Positions 1-7,079 of a DNA stretch of 33,462 nt are shown here, piece after piece. Both the position numbers and the translations under genes were made by a program. The DNA is from an uncultured Rhodospirillaceae bacterium. Lineage in GTDB: Bacteria; Pseudomonadota; Alphaproteobacteria; Rhodospirillales; Magnetospirillaceae. The notes beneath the pieces are model-generated. The model did no database searches and was not told the DNA's origin. It saw nothing but the letters and a program-made list of their open reading frames with translations. The number at the start of each line of letters is the position of its first letter. Positions within the stretch are counted from its first letter, which is position 1. The stretch is from contig CALABS010000047.1 in NCBI GenBank assembly GCA_937887565.1, positions 1-33,462 of the forward strand, written 5' to 3'.

Positions 1-2
1 CA

Positions 3-551
3 GCCGGAGATCAAACGGCGACAGCGCTGTTACACCAAGCCTCGGGACACGATCCGTATTTCCATAATTCAGGACCGAACTGCCCGACCGGGGAATGCCG
101 AAGGAAATCGTATCTGATCCCCGGGGATCGCGTCCTGGTAGGCGCGGTTCCCGACGACTGGGCCTGCGCTTTCTTTCCTGGCCGCAACAAAGATGTTGTC
201 GGTTGGATCAAGGCGGATCGCCTGCACATATCCGAACCCACACCGCCGACGGCCGGAGCGTGGCAGGGCCGTTGGCGAAGCGGCCGCAACAGCTTCAAGA
301 TCGAGACCAATGGACCAAACGGAACTCTTGCCGTCGTTGGTGTTGCGGTGTGGGGAACTGGCCCCGCCCCCAATAACGGCTTGGTGGAAGGGGCGGCAAC
401 CGTAAAAGGCAATAGGGCTGTTCTCGAAGACGGGTCATGTCGGGTTCGTCTCACACTCTTGGAAGAGTGGCTCGTCGCCGAGGACAACGGCGAATGTGGT
501 GGAATGAACGTTACCTTCAATGGCGTCTACAAGAGAGAGGGGAAGCAATGA
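3..551 (+). CDS. 3' part of a hypothetical protein with an SH3-like region (5' end outside window)
   Basis: An open frame runs in from the left edge without a stop and ends at TGA 549-551. No start is visible, so this is the C-terminal ~180 residues of a longer protein. The first third reads like a bacterial SH3 domain: a PGDRVLVGAV stretch, then CAFFPGRN, then GWIKADRL. After a proline/threonine linker comes a second domain starting AWQGRWRSGRNSFKI and containing two cysteines, which resembles small extracytoplasmic beta-barrel domains. Secretion is an inference, because the N-terminus is missing. Its stop overlaps the ATG of the dGTPase fragment (ATGA), so the two were probably translated together. 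Function unknown. Confidence 0.55.
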   Translation, partial: AGDQTATALLHQASGHDPYFHNSGPNCPTGECRRKSYLIPGDRVLVGAVPDDWACAFFPGRNKDVVGWIKADRLHISEPTPPTAGAWQGRWRSGRNSFKIETNGPNGTLAVVGVAVWGTGPAPNNGLVEGAATVKGNRAVLEDGSCRVRLTLLEEWLVAEDNGECGGMNVTFNGVYKREGKQ

Positions 552-856
552 CGGAGTGGCTGGAACGCCGAGCCGGTTGGGCGCCCCGGGCCGAGGACGC
601 CCGGTCGGAATTCGACGTCGATTACGCCCGCGTCATTCACTCCGCCTCGTTCCGGCGCCTTCAGGGCAAGACCCAGATCCTCAATCTTGGCGACAGCGAT
701 TTCTACCGCACGCGCCTGACCCATTCCCTTGAGGTGGCCCAGATCGCGACGGGGATCGTCCGCCAATTTCATGCCCTCGCCGGGCATCCGGCCCTACCGC
801 ATCTCCCGGATCACAGCCTGATTCAAGCCATCGGGCTGGCGCACGACCTCGGCTAA
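548..856 (+). pseudogene. dgt: Truncated dGTP triphosphohydrolase (dgt), N-terminal fragment only
   Basis: The 102 residues starting MTEWLERRAGWAPRAEDA match the N-terminus of HD-domain dGTPases, which hydrolyse dGTP to deoxyguanosine and triphosphate. The FRRLQGKTQI and RTRLTHSLEVAQIA segments are typical, and the frame reaches the metal-binding AHDLG before a TAA at 854-856. Family members continue HPPFGHGGE and are usually about 400-500 residues, so roughly three quarters of the protein is missing, including the last HD-fold ligands. No remainder was found in any frame downstream. GAGAGGGG at 534-541 is a good ribosome site, and the ATG overlaps the upstream stop. The break coincides with a mobile-element remnant at about 860-1600. 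It is almost certainly inactive. Confidence 0.82.
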
Positions 857-1285
857 CCACCCTCCACCGGTGCCCACTTCTGTCCGACATGGCACGCCAA
901 ACTTTTCCAAGCCATTTCATAGTGTTAACGCCGAATATGGTGGTCGCATAGGGGCCGCATGGGGGTGGCTTGCGGGCCATTTTTTGCACCATGGTGCACC
1001 ATGATTACACCATGGCCGTTGACGCCTCCCCGACCCTTTGGCAGAGAATCCCTATCCCAATCGGGGTGGCCGTCAGGTGCCGCCCTAAGATGCGGGACGA
1101 CCGGACGGTTAGATTTCCCGTGATGGCTCCCGTAAAGCCACCAGGAAGCCCCGTGGTGGGGGCAAATCGGGCTGTGATACCGCCCGACCGGCGTCCGTCG
1201 TTAGACGGGCGCAAAGCCGGGGTCGTCACGCCGTTTCCTGATCGAACTGCCAGTGGGATGGGCAGGTCGCAGGAAAGGCGCGACC
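857..1285. other. Non-coding stretch between broken dgt and the mobile-element remnant
   Basis: About 430 bases with no convincing coding frame. The short frames here show no recognisable motif and do not continue dGTPase. The stretch contains a 14-bp perfect palindrome (985-998), spaced CACCATG repeats (987-1014) and a small hairpin (CCGTC-GTTA-GACGG, 1195-1208). It is probably the non-coding end of an integrated element whose left border lies at or just after the dgt break. Confidence 0.4.
987..1014. repeat. Three CACCATG direct repeats spaced by one helical turn
   Basis: CACCATG occurs at 987-993, 997-1003 and 1008-1014, i.e. with 10- and 11-base periods. The first two copies share a perfect 14-base palindrome, TGCACCATGGTGCA (985-998). 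Regularly phased repeats like this are typical of operators or iterons that bind several protomers on one face of the helix. Which protein binds is unknown; the nearest candidate is the HTH fragment encoded at 1286. Confidence 0.5.
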
Positions 1286-1413
1286 ATGACCAGCAACCCC
1301 CAATCCGATCTCCCGTTGGACTTCTCGGTCCTGTGGACCTACGCCGAGGCCGCGCGGTATTTGCGCATCTCGGAATCAACCCTCCGTGACCGCGTGAAGC
1401 GCGGCGGCGGTGG
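1286..1413 (+). pseudogene. Excisionase-like HTH protein, N-terminal fragment
   Basis: ATG 1286 is preceded by AGGAAAGG (1271-1278) at good spacing. The first ~43 residues contain WTYAEAARYLRISESTLRDRV, a MerR/excisionase-type helix-turn-helix of the kind found in integrative elements (DNA-binding domain family HTH_17). After the basic glycine run that normally leads into a beta wing, the frame loses family resemblance, and an IS5-type transposase tail begins in another frame. The remaining open frame (to 1834) runs antisense through metW and is not credible protein. It is therefore read as a truncated element-borne regulator. Confidence 0.6.
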
Positions 1414-1599
1414 CCCCGTCGCCATCGCAAGCATCAGCAAGCCTACGATCACTTCGCCTACAAACAGCGATGGGGGATCCAAGGCTTCTTCGCAAAGCTC
1501 AAGCAGTGGCGCCGTATCGCAACCCGATACGATAAACTCGCCGGCACCTTCTTGGGCTTCGTCAAACTCGCCAGCATCATGTGCTGGCTCAATAGATAA
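1414..1599 (+). pseudogene. IS5-family transposase, C-terminal remnant
   Basis: In the frame containing TAC 1444-1446, about 60 residues read RRHRKHQQAYDHFAYKQRWG, then IQGFFAKLKQWRRIATRYDK and a hydrophobic LAGTFLGFVKLASIMCW, ending at TAA 1597-1599. This is the C-terminal signature of IS5/IS427-group DDE transposases (RxxIExxFxxLKxFRRIATRYDK), including the last catalytic glutamate region; here the expected IE reads IQ. There is no start, and the N-terminal catalytic domain is absent. The fragment is fused directly to the excisionase-like remnant. It lies 24 bases from the metW stop and marks the right edge of the scar. Confidence 0.78.
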
Positions 1600-1622
1600 A
1601 TTGTCACCACGGCCTAGCCAGA

Positions 1623-2249
1623 CTACCTCCGGCTCAGCACGAACAGCCCCTGGGCGGCGACCAGGTTGGCCAGCCAGCCGGTGCCGTCATGGGGCAGCAC
1701 CCCGCCCTCGCGGTCCAGCGCGATGCCGCGGTCGACGCGGATGCCCAGGTCGCGGCACAGGACCAGGAAGTCGCGGATGGTGCAGAAATGGATGTTGGGG
1801 GTGTCGTACCATTCGAAGGCCAGGGTATCGGTGACCGGCATGCGGCCCGACACCGCCAGGTTCATCCGCACCCGCCAATGGCCGAAATTAGGAAAGGACA
1901 CGATGGCCCGCCGCCCGATGCGCAGCATGTTCTCCAGCACCGTCCGGGGCGCGTAGGTGGCCTGCAGCGTCTGGCTGAGGATCACGGTGTCGAAGGCGTC
2001 GGCCGGATAGTCCTTGAGATCGGTGTCGGCGTCGCCCTGGATCACCGACAGGCCCTGGGCCACCGCCGCCGACACGCCGGCCATGGACAGCTCGATGCCG
2101 CGCCCGTCGACGTTCTTGTGCTTGCCCAGCCACGACAGCAGCATGCCGTCGCCGCAGCCGACGTCGAGCACGCGCGATCCCGGCTCGACCATGTCGGCGA
2201 TCAGCTTGAGGTCGACGCGCAGATTGCCGTTGGCCACCGTCATCATCAT
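1623..2249 (-). CDS. metW: Methionine biosynthesis protein MetW
   Basis: A 208-residue protein with a class I SAM-methyltransferase fold. The glycine motif VLDVGCGDG is at residues 27-35, and family segments such as VSFPNFGHWRVR, WYDTPNIHFCTI and the ending AQGLFVLSRR are present. MetW accompanies MetX in many proteobacteria and is thought to support its acyltransferase activity rather than methylate a known substrate. The ATG overlaps the metX TGA (ATGA at 2246-2249), indicating translational coupling. Three ATG codons in a row open the gene, so the exact first residue could shift by one or two. It is intact despite the transposase remnant beside its 3' end. Confidence 0.93.
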   Translation of the reverse strand: MMMTVANGNLRVDLKLIADMVEPGSRVLDVGCGDGMLLSWLGKHKNVDGRGIELSMAGVSAAVAQGLSVIQGDADTDLKDYPADAFDTVILSQTLQATYAPRTVLENMLRIGRRAIVSFPNFGHWRVRMNLAVSGRMPVTDTLAFEWYDTPNIHFCTIRDFLVLCRDLGIRVDRGIALDREGGVLPHDGTGWLANLVAAQGLFVLSRR

Positions 2250-3424
2250 GGAGCGCCTCGGCGGGGCAGCCCGCGATGTTCGGCCGCCCCTTCCAGGAAG
2301 CCGGTCAGGGTGGCGTGGAACTCCGGTTCGTCCAGCAGGAAGGCGTCGTGGCCCTTGTCGGACTGGATCTCCACGAAGCTGACATTGGCCGCCACCGCGT
2401 TCAGCGCATGCACCACCGCGCGGCTCTCATAGGTGGGGAACAGCCAGTCCGACGAGAACGAGACGACGCAGAACCGCGTCCGGGTGCCCCGGAAGGCATT
2501 GGCCAGCACGCCGCCGTTCTCGGCCGCCAGGTCGAAGTAATCCATGGCGCGGGTGATGTAGAGATAGGCGTTGGCGTCGAAGCGGTCGACGAAGGTCGAG
2601 CCCTGGTGGCGCAGATAGCTTTCCACCTGGAAGTCGGGGCCGAACCCATAGGACACCACGTCGCGGTCCTGGAGGTTGCGGCCGAACTTGCGGTGCAGCG
2701 CCGCCTCGGACAGATAGGTGATGTGCGCCGCCATGCGGGCCACCGCCAGCCCGCGCCGGGGCTTGGTGCCGTGGTCCATGTAGCGGCCCTCGTGCCAGTC
2801 GGGGTCCGAGATGACGGCCTGGCGGCCGACCTCGTTGAAGGCGATGTTCTGCGCCGAATGGCGGGCGGCGGTGGCGATGGGGATGGCCGCGAACACCCGC
2901 TCGGGAAAGCTGGCGCACCATTCCAGCACCTGCATGCCGCCCATGGAGCCGCCGACCACGCAGAACAGCTGCGCGATGCCGAGGAAATCCACCAGCCGCG
3001 CCTGCACCTGCACCATGTCGCCGATGGTGATGACCGGGAAGTCCTGCCCCCACGCCTTGCCGGTGGCGGGATTGATCTCCTTGGGACTGGTGGTGCCCAT
3101 GCAGCCGCCGAGAACGTTCGAGCAGATCAGGAAATAGCGGTCGGTGTCGAACACCTTGCCGGGGCCGACCAGGTCCTCCCACCAGCCCGGCTTGCCGGTG
3201 ACCGGATGCGGGTCGGCGACGTACTGGTCGGCGGTCAGGGCGTGGCAGATCAGGATGGCGTTGGACTTGTCGGCGTTCAGCCGCCCATAGGTCTGATAGG
3301 CCACCTGGACCGGCCCCAGCTCGACCCCGCAATCCAGGCGGATCGGCCGCTCCCGTCCCAGTTCGACGGTGTGGCCGCGCGGATCGTGCTGCGCGGAAAG
3401 GCCGGGAGGCTCTTGAACGGTCAT
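2246..3424 (-). CDS. metX: Homoserine O-acyltransferase (probably O-acetyl) MetX
   Basis: This 392-residue cytoplasmic alpha/beta-hydrolase-fold enzyme transfers an acyl group from acyl-CoA to L-homoserine, the committed step of methionine synthesis. The catalytic triad is visible: Ser160 in VVGGSMGGMQ, Asp326 in FSSDWLFP and His359 in KGHDAF. NVLGGCMGTTSP near residue 103 is a MetX hallmark. Acetyl versus succinyl specificity in this family depends on a few pocket residues and cannot be settled by annotation alone. It is the first gene of metXW. A TTGACA-containing promoter lies about 60 bases upstream. The leader is too short for a SAM-II-type riboswitch. Confidence 0.93.
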   Translation of the reverse strand: MTVQEPPGLSAQHDPRGHTVELGRERPIRLDCGVELGPVQVAYQTYGRLNADKSNAILICHALTADQYVADPHPVTGKPGWWEDLVGPGKVFDTDRYFLICSNVLGGCMGTTSPKEINPATGKAWGQDFPVITIGDMVQVQARLVDFLGIAQLFCVVGGSMGGMQVLEWCASFPERVFAAIPIATAARHSAQNIAFNEVGRQAVISDPDWHEGRYMDHGTKPRRGLAVARMAAHITYLSEAALHRKFGRNLQDRDVVSYGFGPDFQVESYLRHQGSTFVDRFDANAYLYITRAMDYFDLAAENGGVLANAFRGTRTRFCVVSFSSDWLFPTYESRAVVHALNAVAANVSFVEIQSDKGHDAFLLDEPEFHATLTGFLEGAAEHRGLPRRGAP

Positions 3425-3461
3425 CGCGGTGGCGGCATGCCCAAGGGAAAAAGAACACGAT

Positions 3462-3490
3462 TAGCTATGGGCGCGCGCGGGCACTGTCAA
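3462..3490 (-). promoter_or_regulatory. Putative sigma70-type promoter of metXW
   Basis: On the minus strand a perfect -35 hexamer TTGACA (3490-3485) is followed after 17 bases by TAGCTA (3467-3462), a weak -10. Transcription would start near 3455, giving a leader of about 30 bases before the metX ATG. The opposite-strand gene starts at 3559, so this is a divergent control region. The -35 is strong; the -10 is the uncertain part. Confidence 0.42.
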
Positions 3491-3558
3491 CGTTTTCTTT
3501 GATTTCAGGCGGTACACGCACTACACCTATCCGGCCTCCGAGCGAGCACCAGACAGCC

Positions 3559-4401
3559 ATGACCCAGGACGATCCTTCCCTCGACCGCCTGCGCCGCGAC
3601 ATCGACCGCATCGACGACCGCATCCACGACCTGATCATGGAGCGCGAGGCGCTGGTCGAACGCATCGCGGCCGCCAAGGCCGAGACCGGCGTGCCGTTGC
3701 GCCCCGGCCGCGAGGCCCAGGTGCTGCGCCGGCTGGCCGGCCGCCACACGGGCTCGTTCCCGCTGGCGGCGCTGGTCCGCATCTGGCGCGAGATCATGGG
3801 CGCCCTGGTGGGCCTGCAACGGCCGTTCTCCATCGCCTGCTACCAGCCCGAGCGCGGCGCCGGCTACGTGGAACTGGCACGCAACCATTTCGGGGTGTCC
3901 TGGCCGCTGACCGCCCAGCAATCGGCCGGCGAGGTGGTGAGGCTGGTCTCCGACGGCCAGGCCTCGGTGGGGGTGGTGCCGATTCCGGCCGCCGCCGAGA
4001 CCACCTCGTGGTGGCTGTCCCTGACCTCGGACGCCGAGAACATCCCCCGCGTGGTGGCGCGGCTGCCCTTCCTGGCCTCGGATCGCTCCGAGCCCTTGGA
4101 GGCGCTGGTGGTCGCCTGCCGCCCCCATGACGAGACCGGCGAGGACCGCACCCTGGTCGCCGTCGAGACCGTGCCCGATGTCAGCCGCGACCGCATGCGG
4201 GCCCTGTTGGGCGCCGTCGGCATCGAGGCCACCTCGCAGCAGATCGCCACCCACCGCGCCGAGGGCTTCTGGCTGCACCTCGTCGAGGTCGAGGGCCATC
4301 TCGCCGCCGGCGACACCCGCCTGGACCGGCTGGCGGCCGGTGGCGATCCCGTGCACCAGACCCGCGTCATCGGCGGCTATGCCGTCCCGCTTCAACCCTG
4401 A
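3559..4401 (+). CDS. AroQ-type chorismate mutase with degenerate prephenate dehydratase/ACT-like C-terminus
   Basis: The first ~85 of 280 residues form an all-helical AroQ chorismate mutase domain (LDRLRRDIDRIDDRIHDLI, then ALVERIAAAKAETG), which converts chorismate to prephenate. The rest has the outline of bacterial PheA: a periplasmic-binding-like stretch keeping VGVVPI (around residue 140), then an ACT-like segment ending VIGGYAVPL. The dehydratase part is only about 100 residues, lacks the TRF motif, and the ESRP motif of the ACT domain is absent, so dehydratase activity is unlikely. ATG 3559 was chosen because it begins the mutase helix; the frame is open 20 codons further upstream. It heads a run with hisC and tyrA, consistent with feeding tyrosine synthesis. 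Confidence 0.82.
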   Translation: MTQDDPSLDRLRRDIDRIDDRIHDLIMEREALVERIAAAKAETGVPLRPGREAQVLRRLAGRHTGSFPLAALVRIWREIMGALVGLQRPFSIACYQPERGAGYVELARNHFGVSWPLTAQQSAGEVVRLVSDGQASVGVVPIPAAAETTSWWLSLTSDAENIPRVVARLPFLASDRSEPLEALVVACRPHDETGEDRTLVAVETVPDVSRDRMRALLGAVGIEATSQQIATHRAEGFWLHLVEVEGHLAAGDTRLDRLAAGGDPVHQTRVIGGYAVPLQP

Positions 4402-4424
4402 CGCCTTCCATCGGAGACCGACCC

Positions 4425-5507
4425 GTGACCGCTCCCACGCCCCGCCCCGGCATCATGGCCATCAAGCCCTATGTGGGCGGCGAATCCGCCCTCGAGGGCC
4501 AGGCCCGGGTGATCAAGCTGTCCTCCAACGAGGGCGCGCTGGGCCCCAGCCCCAAGGCCGTCGAGGCGTTCAAGGCGATGGCGGGCGAGATGCACCGCTA
4601 TCCCGACGGCGGCGCCACCCGGCTGCGCGAGGCGCTGGCGGCGCGGTGGGGCGTCGACGCCGAGCGCGTCGTCTGCGGCGCCGGCTCGGACGAGCTGCTG
4701 GGCATCCTGTGCCGCGCCTATGCCGGGCCGGGCGACGAGGTGCTGTACTCGGCCCACGGCTTCCTGATGTACGCCATCGCCGCCAAGGCCTGCGGCGCCA
4801 CCCCGGTGACCGCCCCCGAGGTCGAGCTGACCGCCAGCGTCGACAACCTGCTGGCTGCCGTGACGCCCAGGACCCGCATCGTCTTCCTGGCCAACCCCAA
4901 CAACCCCACCGGCACCTATCTGCCGGCCGACGAGGTCAGGCGCCTGCGCGCCGGACTTCGCGACGACATCCTGCTGGTCATCGACGCCGCCTATGCCGAG
5001 TTCGTGTCCAGGAACGATTACTCGCCCGGCATCGAGCTGGTCGACTCCACCCCCAACACGGTGATGTGCCGCACCTTCTCCAAGATTTTCGCGCTGGGCG
5101 GCCTGCGCCTGGGCTGGGCCTATTGCCCGCCGGCCATCGCCGACGTGCTCAACCGGGTGCGCAACCCGTTCAACGTCGGCTCGCCCGCCCTCGCCGCCGG
5201 CGTGGCGGCGCTGGAGGACACCGCCTTCACCAATCTGTGCCGCGAGCACAACGACTACTGGCTGGCCTGGATGCTGGCCGAGGTGAGGACGCTGGGCCTC
5301 GAGGCCACCCCCAGCGTCTGCAACTTTGTCCTGGTGAAGTTCGCCGACGCCAAGGCGGCCGACGCCTTCCTGCGCGCGCGGGGCCTGATCGTGCGCGCCA
5401 TGGGCGGCTACGGCCTGGGCGACTGGCTGCGCGTCACCATCGGCACCGGCGAGGAAAACCAGCTGGTCGTGGCCGCGCTGGCTGAATTCGTCGCCAAATC
5501 GAAGTAG
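4425..5507 (+). CDS. hisC: Histidinol-phosphate / aromatic aminotransferase HisC
   Basis: A 360-residue PLP-dependent fold-type I aminotransferase. Visible motifs are KLSSNEG (31-37), NPNNPTGT (157-164), the cofactor Asp187 in VIDAAYAEF, the Schiff-base Lys220 in RTFSKIFALGG, and Arg228 in GLRLGW. HisC enzymes of alphaproteobacteria often use both histidinol phosphate and aromatic 2-oxo acids. The position between chorismate mutase and prephenate dehydrogenase suggests it transaminates prephenate or 4-hydroxyphenylpyruvate. The GTG start at 4425 is supported by GGAGA at 4413-4417 and follows the previous stop by 23 bases, so the two are in one operon. Confidence 0.9.
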   Translation: MTAPTPRPGIMAIKPYVGGESALEGQARVIKLSSNEGALGPSPKAVEAFKAMAGEMHRYPDGGATRLREALAARWGVDAERVVCGAGSDELLGILCRAYAGPGDEVLYSAHGFLMYAIAAKACGATPVTAPEVELTASVDNLLAAVTPRTRIVFLANPNNPTGTYLPADEVRRLRAGLRDDILLVIDAAYAEFVSRNDYSPGIELVDSTPNTVMCRTFSKIFALGGLRLGWAYCPPAIADVLNRVRNPFNVGSPALAAGVAALEDTAFTNLCREHNDYWLAWMLAEVRTLGLEATPSVCNFVLVKFADAKAADAFLRARGLIVRAMGGYGLGDWLRVTIGTGEENQLVVAALAEFVAKSK

Positions 5508-5525
5508 GATCGGCGTCCCTTCCCG

Positions 5526-5588
5526 CCGTCACCCTTCCCAACAGGCCGCGGGCGGCGCCATGGATGCCCGCCTGCGCGGGCATGACGG
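5526..5588. repeat. REP-like palindromic element between hisC and tyrA
   Basis: CCGTCA at 5526-5531 and TGACGG at 5583-5588 bracket a segment with a perfect 8-bp stem, ATGCCCGC-CTGC-GCGGGCAT (5564-5583). The core is the inverse of the GCGCAGGCGGG core at 27458-27475, so the two belong to one family. Such units are abundant in intergenic DNA of Rhodospirillales. It lies within an operon and could act as an mRNA stability or attenuation hairpin. Confidence 0.6.
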
Positions 5589-5616
5589 CACGGAAGGCAC
5601 TGTCTTGGGGAAGACC

Positions 5617-6501
5617 ATGACCCAGTTATTCGACACCGTCTGTTTCGTCGGCATCGGCCTGATCAACAGCTCGCTGGCGCGCGGCATGCGCAAGCACGGG
5701 CTGGCCGGCCGCATGGTGGCGCTCGACGTGTGCGAGCAGGCCCGCGAGACGGCGGTGCGCCTCGGCGTCGTCGATGCCGCCACCGCCGACGCCGCCGAGG
5801 CGGTGGCCGGGGCCGATCTGGTGGTGGTCGGCACGCCGGTGGGCGCCATCGAGGCGGTCGGCCGCGCCATCGGCCCGCATCTCGCGCCCGGAACCATCGT
5901 CACCGACGTCGGCTCGGTGAAGCTGGCGGTGCTGCGCGACCTGACCCCGTTCCTGCCCGAGGGCGTGCATTTCGTCCCCGGCCACCCCATCGCCGGCACC
6001 GAGCATTCCGGCCCCGAAAGCGGCTTCGCCGAGCTGTTCGAGGGCCGCTGGTGCATCCTGACGCCGCTGCCCGGCACCGACCCGGCGGCGGTGGACAAGG
6101 TGGCCGAGGCCTGGACCCGGGTGGGGTCGATGGTCGAGGTCATGGACCCCCACCACCACGACAAGGTCCTGGCCATCACCTCGCACCTGCCGCACCTGAT
6201 CGCCTACACCATCGTCGGCACCGCCAACGATCTGGAGGGCCACCTGCAGCAGGAGGTGATCAAGTTCTCGGCCTCGGGCTTCCGCGACTTCACCCGCATC
6301 GCCGCCTCCGACCCGGTCATGTGGCGCGACATCTTCCTCAACAACCGCGAGGCGGTGCTCGAGGTGATCCAGCGCTTCACCGAGGACCTGACCGCCCTTC
6401 AGCGCGCCATCCGCTGGGGCGAGGGCGAACTGCTGGAAAGCCGCTTCGCCGAGACCCGCGCCATCCGCCGCGCCATCATCGAGGCCCGCCAGGACCGCTG
6501 A
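5617..6501 (+). CDS. tyrA: Prephenate / cyclohexadienyl (arogenate) dehydrogenase TyrA
   Basis: The 294-residue protein carries out NAD(P)-dependent oxidative decarboxylation of prephenate or arogenate towards tyrosine. The N-terminal Rossmann motif reads VGIGLINSS (residues 11-19), with asparagine where the third glycine usually stands. DVGSVK is at 97-102 and the substrate motif GHPIAGTEHSG at 122-132. The C-terminal half is the helical dimerisation domain, with the ITSHLPHLIAY segment. No ACT domain is attached. ATG 5617 follows a GGGGAAG ribosome site; frame upstream of it is part of the REP-like element. It completes the chorismate mutase-hisC-tyrA operon. Prephenate versus arogenate preference cannot be told from sequence alone. 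Confidence 0.9.
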   Translation: MTQLFDTVCFVGIGLINSSLARGMRKHGLAGRMVALDVCEQARETAVRLGVVDAATADAAEAVAGADLVVVGTPVGAIEAVGRAIGPHLAPGTIVTDVGSVKLAVLRDLTPFLPEGVHFVPGHPIAGTEHSGPESGFAELFEGRWCILTPLPGTDPAAVDKVAEAWTRVGSMVEVMDPHHHDKVLAITSHLPHLIAYTIVGTANDLEGHLQQEVIKFSASGFRDFTRIAASDPVMWRDIFLNNREAVLEVIQRFTEDLTALQRAIRWGEGELLESRFAETRAIRRAIIEARQDR

Positions 6502-6593
6502 CCCCGGGACGCATGCCGGGGCTGCCCAGATTTCAACCCTTGCGGCGGCCGGTTCAGGTCCACTGATCGTCCGAGCCCCCGACGAACGGGGGC
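6502..6593. other. Two GC-rich hairpins between tyrA and the DsrE-like gene
   Basis: CCCCGG (6502-6507) pairs with CCGGGG (6516-6521) directly after the tyrA stop, and GCCCCCG (6575-6581) pairs with CGGGGGC (6587-6593) just before the ribosome site of the next gene. Neither is followed by a T-run, so they are weak candidates for termination of the aromatic operon or for RNA processing. Confidence 0.3.
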
Positions 6594-6613
6594 CAGAGAG
6601 GAGGCTCGCGTTC

Positions 6614-6979
6614 ATGTCCAAAAAGATCTTCATCATGGTCACCGCCGGTCCCGACAACGCCGAGCGGGCCACCATTCCCTTCGCCATGGCCACCGCCGCC
6701 CAGGCGTCGGACGCCGAGGTCACCGTCGGGCTGCAGGCCGACGGCGTGTTCCTGGCCACCAAGGCCGGCGCCGACGGCGTCGCCGCGTCGCACTTCCCGC
6801 CCCTGGCCGACCTCGTCGAGGCCTATCTCGAGGCCGGCGGCCGCTTCCTGGTCTGCGGTCCCTGCGTCCAGTCGCGCCGCATCGACCCCAAGGCCGACCT
6901 GGTGGAGGGTGCCACCGTGGTGGGCGGCGTCACCTTCATCGACGAAGCCATCTCGGCCCACGCCGTCTTCACCTACTGA
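6614..6979 (+). CDS. DsrE/DsrF-like family protein
   Basis: The 121-residue protein begins KKIFIMVTAGPDNAERATIPF, typical of small DsrE/YchN-fold proteins, and holds two cysteines in VCGPCVQSR (Cys81, Cys84). The family includes sulfur-relay proteins and putative peroxiredoxin-like proteins, usually cytoplasmic homo-oligomers. The CxxC could carry persulfide or form a disulfide, but no sulfur-oxidation genes lie nearby, so a sulfur-transfer role is only a possibility. AGAGAGGAGG upstream of ATG 6614 is a strong ribosome site. The gene is probably transcribed on its own. Confidence 0.78.
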   Translation: MSKKIFIMVTAGPDNAERATIPFAMATAAQASDAEVTVGLQADGVFLATKAGADGVAASHFPPLADLVEAYLEAGGRFLVCGPCVQSRRIDPKADLVEGATVVGGVTFIDEAISAHAVFTY

Positions 6980-7079
6980 CCGCCGGGCGGGGTGGACGGC
7001 GTCCGTCGTTTCGCGGATTGACTCCCCCACCCCTCCTCGTGCCACCCTTGCCGCTCGCGACTGACGGGAGGGCCGCACC

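Noticed and set aside
857..900. dgt continuing after a 4-base TAAC insertion (HPP in the shifted frame)
   Set aside because: Only three residues match; the shifted frame then reads PVPTSVRH rather than FGHGG, so a simple frameshift does not explain the break.
3425..3485. A SAM-II type riboswitch before metX
   Set aside because: The leader after the predicted promoter is only about 30 bases and shows no pseudoknot-forming segments.
2276..3502. A 408-residue open frame on the plus strand
   Set aside because: Antisense to metX, which shows a full catalytic triad.
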